A stretch of 56,546 nucleotides of DNA from Acidobacteriota bacterium (GTDB lineage Bacteria; Acidobacteriota; UBA6911; JACOSC01), in NCBI GenBank assembly GCA_016179055.1, contig JACOSC010000138.1:1-56546 (forward strand), written 5' to 3'. The stretch's first letter is position 1, and every line of letters begins with the position of its first letter. Both the position numbers and the translations under genes were made by a program. This document shows positions 25,053-34,678 of the stretch, piece by piece. The notes under the pieces were generated by a model. It did no database searches, was not told the origin of the DNA, and was given only the letters and a program-made list of their open reading frames with translations.

Positions 25053-27170
25053 ATGCAGGCTAGAGATTTGAAATTCAAAGGGCTCATAAAAGCCGACGAA
25101 GCGAGCGGCATTCTTTCTCTGGGAGATAATCGAGTTGTCATCATTGGGGCCGACGCCTTTGGGCACATCCGCAAAGAATTGGTAGACAACCTTGGAGTTG
25201 ACGCGGCTAAAGGCATACTAATCCGCTATGGCTATCGCTGTGGACATTCAGATGCCGTTCGATTGAAGGATCGTCACCCTTGGCGCTCAGAACTGGAATG
25301 GTTGTTGGCCGGGCCCAAGCTTCATGCGATAGAAGGTGTCGTGAAAGTCGAATGCGAGGAGCTGAAAATAGATCGTCAGAACGGTGATTTCTTCATGCGA
25401 GGGCAATGGAAGAATTCGTTTGAAGCCGAGCAACACATAAAGCTTTTCGGTCGTTCAGAATCTCCCGTTTGCTGGTCGCTGAGCGGCTACGCCTCAGGGT
25501 ATGCCTCCACCTTTTTTGGAAAAGCGGTTTATGCCGACGAAACTGAATGCATCGGCCGTGGCGATGCCGTGTGCCGTTTCGAACTCAGGACCTTCCAAAC
25601 CTCAGACGAGAAAGCTAAACAATATCAGCAATATTTGGAAAGGGTGCATTTCAAGTTGTTGTTTGATGACTGCTTGGAATGCGTCGGAAGTTTGAGCAGT
25701 CAACTGGTGGAGATGACCGAGCCCAGGGGCTATCTGGAGAGCATCCTCAAGCACTCGCCGGAAGCCATAATAACTACGGATGAAAATGGTGTGATCAGCT
25801 TCTATAGTCAAGGCGCTGAACAACTCTGTGGATATTCCGCGGAGGAAGTGATCGGAAAGCACGCCTCGTTTCTTTATGCCGGCAATCTTAACGACTCGGA
25901 TATGATGGTGGATGCGCTTAAACAGAAAGGACGTATTCAAAGTTATGAAACCGAGTTTTTAGGCCGGACCGGAAACATTATCCCGGTCCACGCCTCCATT
26001 TCTCTGATTAAGGACCGACAGGGAAAGGTCATGGGTCTGCTTCATATCGTGCAGGATTTGCGGGAGGTTCGGCGATCCGTCAGGGAACTTGAGCAAAGCG
26101 ATGCCTTTCTGGCGCACAGTTTATTTGATTCCGCGGATGCCATTATCGCCGTTGATATGAACAATATCATTACTTCATGGAGCAAAGGCGCTGAAGTAAC
26201 CTATGGGTATAGCGAAAGAGAGGTCTTGGGGCAGCCGCTAGAGTTCTTTGTGCCACCGGATCTGAAAGAAGGCAAGGAACTGGAGAAGATCGATGAATAC
26301 CTTCGCAAAGACGGAATCGTTCGAAATTTTCAAACCGAGAGATTGACCAAAGACGGCCGCAGAATTACGGTTTTACTTACTCGCGCCATGATTAAGAATG
26401 AGAAGGGTGAGATGGTGGGCTCCTCCATCATCGCCAAAGACATTACAAAAATTAAGGGCATGGAGCGCCAGCTTATGCGCGCCGAGCATTTCACAATACT
26501 CGGCGAATTGGCAGCCAGCCTGGCGCATGAAATTAAAAACCCGCTTGGCGGAATTAAAGGCGCCGTGGAGGTTATCCGTGACGAACTGTGCAACACGGAT
26601 CCCCACAAAGCTATCTTGCAGGATGTGCTTTATGAGGTGAATCGCATTGACAAAGCGGTACGCGATCTCCTGTCGTATGCTAAGCCGCGAGGTCCTGATT
26701 TTGGAGAAGTCGAGCTCGAAGCCGTATTAAAGCGTGTCATATCTCTGACCCAGAAGCCCCTGAAAGAGAAAAACATTAGTATCGAGCTATCTGTGGGCAG
26801 CCATCTCTCTCACATATGGGCCGACGCCAATCAGATGGAGCAGCTCTTCATGAATCTGGTTTTAAACAGCCTACAAGCCATCGATCGCGCCGGCACGGTG
26901 TCCATTAAGGCCGTGGAGTACACGGGACAAGGATTTGAAATCGTGATTAAGGACACCGGCCGAGGCATACCGACCGAAATCAAGGATAAAGTTTTCCAAC
27001 CTTTCTTTACGACTAAGACGGAAGGCAGCGGCTTGGGGCTTGCTATTTGCCAGCATATTGTCATGAATCATGGTGGGTTCATCGACTTGAAAAGCACACC
27101 CGGCACGGGTACGGCTGTACGTATTTGGCTTCCCTCTATGCCTGAGGGCAGGGCCGCTAATGAGGCCTAG
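25053..27170 (+). CDS. XylR_N/V4R-PAS-PAS sensor histidine kinase
   Basis: 705 aa, no membrane segment, so cytoplasmic. Residues about 5-110 match the XylR_N (activator of aromatic catabolism) domain, and 115-180 the V4R domain, with C140, C166 and C174 in CW, ETEC and DAVCRFEL. These bind small hydrophobic ligands in XylR/DmpR. A linker leads to PAS1 (about 225-340) and PAS2 (about 348-465). HisKA has H492 in SLAHEIKNPLGG, and HATPase follows with DTGRGIP and GSGLGLAI. It is paired with the NtrC-type regulator 120 bp downstream. Ligand unknown. Confidence 0.92.
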   Translation: MQARDLKFKGLIKADEASGILSLGDNRVVIIGADAFGHIRKELVDNLGVDAAKGILIRYGYRCGHSDAVRLKDRHPWRSELEWLLAGPKLHAIEGVVKVECEELKIDRQNGDFFMRGQWKNSFEAEQHIKLFGRSESPVCWSLSGYASGYASTFFGKAVYADETECIGRGDAVCRFELRTFQTSDEKAKQYQQYLERVHFKLLFDDCLECVGSLSSQLVEMTEPRGYLESILKHSPEAIITTDENGVISFYSQGAEQLCGYSAEEVIGKHASFLYAGNLNDSDMMVDALKQKGRIQSYETEFLGRTGNIIPVHASISLIKDRQGKVMGLLHIVQDLREVRRSVRELEQSDAFLAHSLFDSADAIIAVDMNNIITSWSKGAEVTYGYSEREVLGQPLEFFVPPDLKEGKELEKIDEYLRKDGIVRNFQTERLTKDGRRITVLLTRAMIKNEKGEMVGSSIIAKDITKIKGMERQLMRAEHFTILGELAASLAHEIKNPLGGIKGAVEVIRDELCNTDPHKAILQDVLYEVNRIDKAVRDLLSYAKPRGPDFGEVELEAVLKRVISLTQKPLKEKNISIELSVGSHLSHIWADANQMEQLFMNLVLNSLQAIDRAGTVSIKAVEYTGQGFEIVIKDTGRGIPTEIKDKVFQPFFTTKTEGSGLGLAICQHIVMNHGGFIDLKSTPGTGTAVRIWLPSMPEGRAANEA

Positions 27171-27292
27171 TCGTGGCAAGCGCGCCGAATTGACCGGAAG
27201 CCCATCGCGCTATAACAGATAGGCTAGCGGTAATCGCGCCTGTTTAATTTCCAAGCTTGATTATTCTCCTTCTTTTAGGTGAAAACGAACTC

Positions 27293-28696
27293 ATGGGCAA
27301 AGAGACGATCCTAGTAGTGGATGACGAAAGATTGTTGCGGTGGTCCCTCAAACAGAAGCTGATGAGTTGGGGCTATAGAGTAATAGAGGCCGAAGACGGC
27401 GCGACCACCCTGTCACGGATCGTTATCGATACCCCAGACCTGATAACATTGGATATAAGGCTGCCGGACACCAGTGGCATAGCTCTCTTGAGTGAGTTAA
27501 AGTCTAAAAATCCGAACATTCCAATAATCATGATTACCGCGTATGGGACCATTGATGATGCGGTACGCTGTCTTAAAACCGGGGCCTATGATTTCATCGA
27601 GAAGCCGATTAACTTCGATAAATTGCAGAATCTGGTTAAGAACGCCCTCGAAACCAGTCGTCTCCGCTCCGCCATGCACTCGAATGTACAATACGTGAAA
27701 ACCCGCTTCGGCTTCGAGAATATTATCGGCAACTCTTCCCTAATGACGAACGCCGTAGACTTGGTTCGAAAAGTAACGCTCAGCGAAGCCACGACCGTTC
27801 TGATACAGGGCGAGACCGGCACTGGTAAAGATCTCATTGCCCGTGCCATGCATTATGAAAGCCGACGAGACGCTGAGCCCTTCTTGACGATTAATTGCGC
27901 GGCCATCCCTGAAACGCTCATTGAAACTGAGCTGTTTGGCCATGAGAAGGGGGCTTTTACCGATGCGCGTATTCTAAAAAAAGGAATTTTCGAATTGGCC
28001 GATCGCGGCTCGGTCTTCTTGGATGAGATCAGCGAGATGCAGCTTAACATGCAATCCAAACTGCTACGCGTCCTCGAGGACCAGACCTTTCGCCGAGTGG
28101 GGGGAACAAAAGACCTCTCCGTTGACGTCCGCATAGTGGCGGCATCCAATCGCAATTTGGAAGAATGGGTCGCCGCCGGTAAGTTCCGCGCGGACTTATA
28201 TTACCGACTGGCCGTCATAACCATACATCTTCCGACGTTGCGGGAAAGAGCCGGCGATATTCCCCCTTTGATCACACACTTCATTAAACATTACAATGCC
28301 AAATTCAAAAAGAATATACATGGCGTTACACGATCGGCGGAAAAGCTATTGACGGAATATCCCTGGCCCGGCAATGTGCGCGAGCTGAAGAACGTCATCG
28401 AACGGGCGATGATCTTGCAAGATCAAGAATACATCGATGCTGAGCACTTGCCGATTCGCATCGCGGAACCCCAGCTCTCGCCCTTGTTCTTAGCGAGGCC
28501 GTCCGGCGCAGATGCCTCTCTCGGCGGAGCCAAAACGGGTCTCTCGTTGTTCGACATCGAAAAGCAGTTAATCGAGCAAGCCTTGAATACAGCGGGCGGC
28601 AATAAAACTAAGGCCGCCAAGCTCCTGGGTATTTCTCGCGATACTCTTCGGTACCGAGTAAAAAAATACGGACTGAACTCGTTGCAATCGAAATAG
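27293..28696 (+). CDS. NtrC-type sigma-54 response regulator
   Basis: 467 aa from ATG 27293 (the frame opens at TTG 27257, which has no support). REC domain about 3-118, with phospho-Asp in LITLDIRLPDTSG. AAA+ domain about 140-370, Walker A GETGTGKD and Walker B SVFLDEI. The sigma-54 contact loop reads GAFTDA where the classical motif is GAFTGA. A Fis-type helix-turn-helix closes the protein (NKTKAAKLLGISRDTLRYRV). Presumed partner of the V4R kinase upstream. Confidence 0.94.
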   Translation: MGKETILVVDDERLLRWSLKQKLMSWGYRVIEAEDGATTLSRIVIDTPDLITLDIRLPDTSGIALLSELKSKNPNIPIIMITAYGTIDDAVRCLKTGAYDFIEKPINFDKLQNLVKNALETSRLRSAMHSNVQYVKTRFGFENIIGNSSLMTNAVDLVRKVTLSEATTVLIQGETGTGKDLIARAMHYESRRDAEPFLTINCAAIPETLIETELFGHEKGAFTDARILKKGIFELADRGSVFLDEISEMQLNMQSKLLRVLEDQTFRRVGGTKDLSVDVRIVAASNRNLEEWVAAGKFRADLYYRLAVITIHLPTLRERAGDIPPLITHFIKHYNAKFKKNIHGVTRSAEKLLTEYPWPGNVRELKNVIERAMILQDQEYIDAEHLPIRIAEPQLSPLFLARPSGADASLGGAKTGLSLFDIEKQLIEQALNTAGGNKTKAAKLLGISRDTLRYRVKKYGLNSLQSK

Positions 28697-29018
28697 CTTT
28701 CCCTGACCAATGGCGAAGCGGCGAATAAGCCCATGGAGCCTACAGCGGTTTAGGGCGGTGCGTGAGATGATGCTGTAAGCGTCCACGGGCCAAAATTGAA
28801 AATGACGCTCAGGGCAAGCGCGGACCCTGTTGGACCCGCTTGAAGTTTTAAGATGAGCGGCCACTCCCCGGCGCAATGGTCCAGGGCCTTAAGAAACATA
28901 GGCCGGGATAGCGACCGCCCATTCCTGTTTCCGAACTGGGCGGACACAGTTTCATGGCGCGGCTTCTCGGCGGAGCCACCCTCGTCAGGCTCCATTGCCG
29001 GAGTTGGACCGCGCCGGC
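28697..29018. other. Spacer between convergent genes
   Basis: 322 bp between the regulator and the convergent comM gene. No gene seen. It contains GGACCC direct repeats and a CAAGCG/CGCTTG pair, but no clear terminator hairpin with a T run. The short open frames here have neither ribosome binding sites nor homology that I recognise. Confidence 0.4.
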
Positions 29019-30554
29019 CTAAATCCAGAAATTACGATCCAGACTGCGGTACTGAATGGCTTCCGCGACATGAGCGGAAGTAATGGCCGGTCCATTCTCC
29101 AGATCACAAATCGTACGCGCTACCTTCAATATGCGATCATACGCCCGCGCGCTTAATCCCAAGCGAGTGATGGCGTTCTCCAAGAGCTTTTGCGAGGCCT
29201 CATCAATTTTGCAATACTTACGTATGGCGCGGGGTCCCATTTGCGCATTGCAAAATATGGCTTCCCGTGCGAACCTTTCCATTTGTATTTGTCGAGCGTT
29301 GGCCACTCTCTCGCGAATGGCGGCGGAGGATTCGCCGCATTCGGCGCTGGCCAGTTCTCGGTACTTGACCACCGGAACATCCACATGAATGTCAATACGG
29401 TCAATCAGCGGGCCGGAGATTCTCGAAATATATCGCTGAATCTCCGGCGGCGAACATTGACATTCCCGGACCGGACAATTAAAGAACCCGCATGGACACG
29501 GGTTCATAGCCGCGGCGAGCATGAAGCGAGCCGGAAAGGTCAACGTCATGAGCGCGCGGGCAATCGTGACAAAACCGTCTTCGAGAGGTTGTCGCAGGAC
29601 TTCTAAAACATGCCGGTGAAACTCAGGTAATTCGTCAAGAAACAAGACCCCGTTATGCGCCAGGCTTACCTCGCCTGGCCGGGGAATAGTTCCGCCCCCG
29701 GTCAGCCCAGCATAGGAGATTGTATGATGCGGGGCCCGAAAGGGCCGCGTCCCGATAATCCCCGCAATGACGGCGGACGAGCCCGCCACAGAGTGAATCT
29801 TGGTCGTTTCGATGGCTTCGTCGAAGCTCATTGGCGGCAAGATGGTTGGAAGTCGTCTCGCCAGCAATGTCTTCCCCGAACCCGGCGGCCCAATCGTCAG
29901 AATATTATGACCGCCGGCCGCGGCCACTTCTATGGCCCGCTTGGCATGCATCTGTCCCTTGACTTCATTGAAATCCACGTTGTATTGGTCCTGCTCGGCC
30001 AACAGAACTTGGCAATCAACCGTTATAGGCGGCGGCAATTCCGGTGCGGTCAGCAAGGCCACCACGTCCGGCAGCGAACGCAGGCCAAAGACCTGTACCG
30101 CAGCCGCCACCGCCGCCTCTTTGCCGTTGGCCTGTGGGACAATTAGATTCTTGATACCAGCTTGCTTGGCTAACATAGCCACGGCTAACGCCCCGCGTAT
30201 GGGTCGTAGCTCTCCATCCAGCGACAACTCCCCCAATATTAGGAAAGGCTCGAGGTCGACGCTTTTCAGATAATCCGCCGTCCCCAGCAGGCCAATGGCG
30301 ATGGGCAAGTCAAAAGCGGATCCTTCTTTCTTCATGTCTGCGGGCGCCAGATTAATTGTGTAGTGGTGAAGGGGAATATCATAGCCGCAATTACGCAGCG
30401 CCGCCATGACGCGCTCGTGGCTTTCTCGTACGGCCGTATCCGGCAATCCGACGGTCATGACCGTCAGCGACTGGCCCGCCGACAAATCTACTTCGACTTT
30501 GACCAAATACGCGTTGATCCCAAAAACCGCCGCGCTATTCAATTTCACCATCAT
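29019..30554 (-). CDS. comM: ComM/YifB family ATPase
   Basis: 511 aa, full length. N-terminal ChlI-like domain about 20-145 ([32 protein letters not shown]). Mg-chelatase-type AAA+ core about 185-395 with Walker [22 protein letters not shown] and Walker [12 protein letters not shown]. Cysteines in CPCG, CPV and CQC form the usual zinc site. C-terminal lid to the end. ComM is a hexameric helicase that drives branch migration in natural transformation. A ComEC-like metallo-hydrolase lies at 44.6 kb but is not a channel. No strong ribosome binding site is seen before ATG 30554. Confidence 0.95.
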   Translation of the reverse strand: MMVKLNSAAVFGINAYLVKVEVDLSAGQSLTVMTVGLPDTAVRESHERVMAALRNCGYDIPLHHYTINLAPADMKKEGSAFDLPIAIGLLGTADYLKSVDLEPFLILGELSLDGELRPIRGALAVAMLAKQAGIKNLIVPQANGKEAAVAAAVQVFGLRSLPDVVALLTAPELPPPITVDCQVLLAEQDQYNVDFNEVKGQMHAKRAIEVAAAGGHNILTIGPPGSGKTLLARRLPTILPPMSFDEAIETTKIHSVAGSSAVIAGIIGTRPFRAPHHTISYAGLTGGGTIPRPGEVSLAHNGVLFLDELPEFHRHVLEVLRQPLEDGFVTIARALMTLTFPARFMLAAAMNPCPCGFFNCPVRECQCSPPEIQRYISRISGPLIDRIDIHVDVPVVKYRELASAECGESSAAIRERVANARQIQMERFAREAIFCNAQMGPRAIRKYCKIDEASQKLLENAITRLGLSARAYDRILKVARTICDLENGPAITSAHVAEAIQYRSLDRNFWI

Positions 30555-30738
30555 AGCTGCTTGGTTCCAAATATATATAAACTGCGGTCGGTGATTTTTT
30601 GCGAAGATTTTTCAGAAAATAAATGGACTGTCAGGCGAATGCATAATCGTAGGCTAGGTACGTGGGTAGGTAATGAAAGATGGCGAGAAGCCTCGATGAG
30701 AGTGGAAAGGAATAAACCGAAAAAAACGCGGGTCGCGC

Positions 30739-31824
30739 TTACGGCAGAGCGCCGAGCTTGCGAAGCGCACGGTACGCAAGCGATCGTCTAATGGCCGCGA
30801 GCGCGGCATCCTTATCGCGGCACGCCGCGTCTAACTGCAAAGCCCACTGCGTGCGTTCCTCAAATTGTCTCTGCTGACGCACGATGAGAGCGTCCTTCTC
30901 TTGGCACGCCGCGGACAAGGCCGCAACCTCGCCTTGCCATTTCCGAATCAACTCTTCCTTCTGCCTGATTTCGTCGTCCAGTTGCCGTCCCCATTGGGCC
31001 ATAGAGGCCACTTCCCGTTGAAGGCCGCGAATACGGCCCTCCTTCTCCTCCAGATAACGCCCTTCTGTTTCCATCAGGCCGCTGACGTAAAAATTCGCAG
31101 AGGTGGAAATGGGGGTTTGGGAGCAAATAGCCACCACATACATGGCATCGGCATAGGCCGCCTCTTCTTTTATGCTTTGACTTTCTCTCGCCGGCGTTTT
31201 GGCATGCAGCAAGCCCACCGGCGTTGCGGCCCCCGGCTGTGCCTCCGACGACAGCGGCCAGATCAAAGAGCCGGCCGCCAGTCTCTGTCCCAACAGCCGC
31301 ACGTGCTTGAAGTAACGCTGGAGCAAGGTCCTAAATTGCGGGACATAAAACTCGCGCACATGATAGGGGTTCGCGTAGTCACGGTCGTCGGAATATACTT
31401 TCTTGTTGGGCGTTGAAATCATGCCCACTCCGTATGGCCGTAGCACGCGCGCGATTTCCGCCAGCATAGCTTCCTGTGGCTCTAAATGCTCAATCACTTC
31501 AAAAGCCGTCACTAAATCAAAAGTAGCCTCGCGGAAAGGTAAACTTTCGGCGCGGCCTTGTGTGAAAGCGAGTAGGCCGCGCCGGTACTTGGCCGCCGCA
31601 TGCTCCAAGGACTGGCGATCGCAATCCATCCCCACCGCGAAATTGGCGTTCTCCGACAATAGAAAAGAACCGTAGCCTTCTCCTGAGGCCAGATCCAGCA
31701 CGCGCCGGCCGCGGCTAAATTGTTCGGCAAGCCGGTAACGATGCCAATGCTCGTAGCGCATGCCTTCATCCATACATTCCGGAACGTACCGCTCTCCGGT
31801 GAACGGAAGGTCGTTGCGATCCAT
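30739..31824 (-). CDS. SAM methyltransferase with C-terminal coiled coil
   Basis: 361 aa. Class I SAM methyltransferase fold at about 8-190: VLDLASGEGYGSFLL for SAM binding, DLVTAFEVIEHL as motif II. Residues about 255-350 are charged heptads, a coiled coil. This architecture is typical of methyltransferases in surface-polysaccharide clusters, where methylation can cap the chain and the coiled coil acts as a ruler or docks to partners (as for WbdD). It lies at the distal end of the polysaccharide block, preceding comM, all on the minus strand. Confidence 0.85.
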   Translation of the reverse strand: MDRNDLPFTGERYVPECMDEGMRYEHWHRYRLAEQFSRGRRVLDLASGEGYGSFLLSENANFAVGMDCDRQSLEHAAAKYRRGLLAFTQGRAESLPFREATFDLVTAFEVIEHLEPQEAMLAEIARVLRPYGVGMISTPNKKVYSDDRDYANPYHVREFYVPQFRTLLQRYFKHVRLLGQRLAAGSLIWPLSSEAQPGAATPVGLLHAKTPARESQSIKEEAAYADAMYVVAICSQTPISTSANFYVSGLMETEGRYLEEKEGRIRGLQREVASMAQWGRQLDDEIRQKEELIRKWQGEVAALSAACQEKDALIVRQQRQFEERTQWALQLDAACRDKDAALAAIRRSLAYRALRKLGALP

Positions 31825-32237
31825 AGATTATGCCCCGTTCAAATCCAATCTAGTCTGCCACTATTACAGCATCCTTACTCGCGAGTGCTGAGTTTCTGCT
31901 ATTATAATTTACTTCAGAAATCTTTCCAACTTACCTTTTCTGGATTAACCTTTCAAAATCTTACGTTGAGTCAATAGCGGCCAGCACATGAGAAAGTCGA
32001 GAATATTTTATTTCAAATTTATTAGTCGTTATTTATACTTAGGGTGTGCGTCAAAAAATATACTTACGAATGGACAAGAGATAGAGTTTTTCCGAGCATC
32101 TGAATACTGGAAAGCCTTCAGAATAAATCTCACCACCATGACACAAAGGCACTAAGCTCCCAAAACCATTTTGTGTCTTTGTGGTTAAATGAATCCTACC
32201 ATAAATATACAAAACCATTCTTCAACATCCCTAGTAC
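31825..32237. other. AT-rich spacer in the polysaccharide block
   Basis: 413 bp, distinctly AT-rich, likely promoter DNA for the methyltransferase gene. Around 32135-32195 lies an imperfect palindrome of the ACCACAAAGACACAAAATGG kind, a repeat type I recall from many bacterial genomes. No gene. Confidence 0.5.
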
Positions 32238-34592
32238 TCATACGTTGGTTTTCATAAGGTCCCGGTAGACTTTTTCAATTCGTGCCGCCACGCCGCTCCA
32301 GTCGTACGATTGGATAGCTATCGCGGCATTGGCCGCCAACCGCGCCCGATCTTCCGGGTGCCGCAACAAGTGAAGAACCCTTTCGGCGAAACGCTGGGGC
32401 TCATCGGCTATGTATATGTTCTCGCCATCCACGGCATGCTCCAAGCCGGCCGCCGCCAGCCGCGTGGCCACCATGGGCTTGTGCATGGCCCAGGCTTCTA
32501 AGACTTTCCCGCGCATGCCTACGCCTAACCGCAGCGGCGCCACGTATACGGCCGCCCGCTCCAAATAAGGCCGTAAATCGGCTACTTGACCGGTCACAAT
32601 AATATTCTTTTCACGACCCAATCTCAAGATTTCATCCGATGGCATGGAGCCGACGATGTATATACGAGCGTCAGGCGCCTCGTTGAGGATCAATGGCCAT
32701 ATCATTTGATGGAAAAAAAGCATACCGTCCACGTTAGGATAGTGCCGAAAGCCACCAACGAAAATGAGGCTATTTTCCTCCACTTCCGGCGTGGCATCAG
32801 GACGGAAATATTCGAGATCAACGCCCATGGGCGCCACAGCGATTTTTCCCGATGGTACGTAACGCGCCAGAGCGGCGGCGTCTTCACGGGAAACACATAG
32901 GACCTTATCAACTCGTGCGCACGCCTGTAACTCGCGGTTAAGCACCTGTAGGTAATTATAGTAGGCTTTTATCCTCGGCAGCCCAACGCGCGTGTGCCGG
33001 TATTTACGATAATGAGCCGCAAAACCAACTTCATGATTGGTCAGGACCTTTTTAATCGTGGTTTGGGGCGGCACATAGACGCACATCTGTGGGTACTCGT
33101 AATGGATAAGATCATACGACCGCGATTCCAACGCGCCGCGCACAGCCGCGTCCATGTCCGGCACATAAAACTCTTCGTAAGGCTCGTAAGAAAAAAGATG
33201 GCTCTCCGGCAATGGCCGCCGTAATATAGCTCGCACTTCCTCACAGTAGGTAGCCGCCTCGGCGACGAACGGTCGCTCCGCTTCAGTCTCTAAGAACGTG
33301 AGTAGAGTAATACGATGACGCGCGCTGAGGCCGCGAATCAGCTCCAGCATGCGCACACCACCAGCGTGAAACCCACGCTGCGGCAGATAGGCAGTAATCA
33401 TGAGCACATTTAACGGTCGTCTGGCTTTTACCTCCATACCAATGACCTGACGGCGATCCGTCGCCGCGATAGCTTCAAAGTACTGACTGCGTTGGCGCGT
33501 AAAAGCAAAGATGTCCGTATCCGACCAGCCCGCAGCGGTCGCCGCCGATAGACGCCAACGGTCGGTCAGCAGAAGCGGCAAATGAGCCATGGCGCGAAAA
33601 AAAGCGGCCAGTTGCGCCCAGCCGCCCTCGGAATAGAGGCGCAGCATGGCCCAAGGGAGAAAGAGCACGTGCGTGAAAGTCGTGCGCAGATCGGTCAGGT
33701 TCTTCCAAATGAAAATGAAGTGGTTGCGGCGCACCAGAGCATCAACGCGCCGACCGCTAAAGCGCTTGCGGCTGCTGGCGCGATGCTTATGATATACAAC
33801 GCTGCGCGGCGTAAACAGACTCTTCCATCCGCGCTTCCAACCACGGAAGGAGAGATCGACGTCTTCTACATAGGCGGGAGAGTAAAGCTGGTGAAATCCT
33901 CCGAGCGCTAAGAATTTTCGGCGATCATAGGCAGTTGAGCCGCCGCCTGCCCACAAGACCGGCTGATACTCTCTTTCCGGATCGTTTGGCCAGACCGGGT
34001 CATGCGTCAGTTCTAAGCGGCCGCGTGACCAGCGGCCGGAGGTCTTTCCGGTTTCTTCGCGGCGCCGTGTCTTATCCTGAAAGAAGATTTGTCCGGTGAC
34101 AGCCAGGACATCGTCGCTAAATCCTTCGAGCAACGGGCGAATGAATCCTTCATCCAAGACCATGTCATTATTTAGCAAGATGACAACGTCATTACGTGCT
34201 TCCGATACGCCGCGGTTATTGCCTTCACCGAATCCCAAATTCTCCGGCAGGACGAGCAGCCTAACTTCAGGAAAGTTTTCCTGCACAAAAGCGGCACTGC
34301 CATCATGGCTGCCGTTATCAACGACCAATATTTCATGCGCCCGACCATCGTGAGCAACCGCCCGCAACACGGAGGGCAGCCCTTCCTTCAGCAGTTCCTT
34401 ACCGTTCCAATTTAGTATGATAAGCGTGGCCGTTTCAAGGCGGGGACTAGGAAGGGCAATCTCTTTTTTACGCAGCCGCACACACCGGCCCAACCCGCTG
34501 GTGAGCAACAAACTCAGGCCGACAATTAGATAACAAGGCGCCAAGACAATGCTAATAATTAGAGCCAGCGCCAGTCGAAAAACAGACATCAT
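32238..34592 (-). CDS. GT2-GT4 double glycosyltransferase
   Basis: 784 aa. A short membrane helix (about 8-32) anchors the protein. GT2 (GT-A fold) domain at about 55-300: ATLIILNWNGKELL, VVDNGSHDG, the DxD-like LLNNDMV, and YVEDVDLSFR. Residues about 395-784 are a GT4 (GT-B fold) domain, with a Gly-rich start (GFHAGGVRML), VAPMGVDLEYFRPD and the donor-site EAWAMHKPMVATRLAAAGLEH. Two transferases on one chain probably add two successive sugars to a lipid-linked glycan at the inner membrane. Between the large membrane protein and the methyltransferase gene on the same strand. Confidence 0.9.
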   Translation of the reverse strand: MMSVFRLALALIISIVLAPCYLIVGLSLLLTSGLGRCVRLRKKEIALPSPRLETATLIILNWNGKELLKEGLPSVLRAVAHDGRAHEILVVDNGSHDGSAAFVQENFPEVRLLVLPENLGFGEGNNRGVSEARNDVVILLNNDMVLDEGFIRPLLEGFSDDVLAVTGQIFFQDKTRRREETGKTSGRWSRGRLELTHDPVWPNDPEREYQPVLWAGGGSTAYDRRKFLALGGFHQLYSPAYVEDVDLSFRGWKRGWKSLFTPRSVVYHKHRASSRKRFSGRRVDALVRRNHFIFIWKNLTDLRTTFTHVLFLPWAMLRLYSEGGWAQLAAFFRAMAHLPLLLTDRWRLSAATAAGWSDTDIFAFTRQRSQYFEAIAATDRRQVIGMEVKARRPLNVLMITAYLPQRGFHAGGVRMLELIRGLSARHRITLLTFLETEAERPFVAEAATYCEEVRAILRRPLPESHLFSYEPYEEFYVPDMDAAVRGALESRSYDLIHYEYPQMCVYVPPQTTIKKVLTNHEVGFAAHYRKYRHTRVGLPRIKAYYNYLQVLNRELQACARVDKVLCVSREDAAALARYVPSGKIAVAPMGVDLEYFRPDATPEVEENSLIFVGGFRHYPNVDGMLFFHQMIWPLILNEAPDARIYIVGSMPSDEILRLGREKNIIVTGQVADLRPYLERAAVYVAPLRLGVGMRGKVLEAWAMHKPMVATRLAAAGLEHAVDGENIYIADEPQRFAERVLHLLRHPEDRARLAANAAIAIQSYDWSGVAARIEKVYRDLMKTNV

Positions 34593-34678
34593 AAATTAGG
34601 AACTTGTCACCGGCGCTCAAGGAGTAATGGTATTAACGACCGGACTGAAACGTCGCGCCAACGGCCCTCATTGAAACG

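Noticed and set aside
28697-29018. Possible IS end in the spacer between the NtrC-type gene and comM
   Set aside because: Some bases look IS-like, but I found neither terminal repeats nor transposase coding in six frames.
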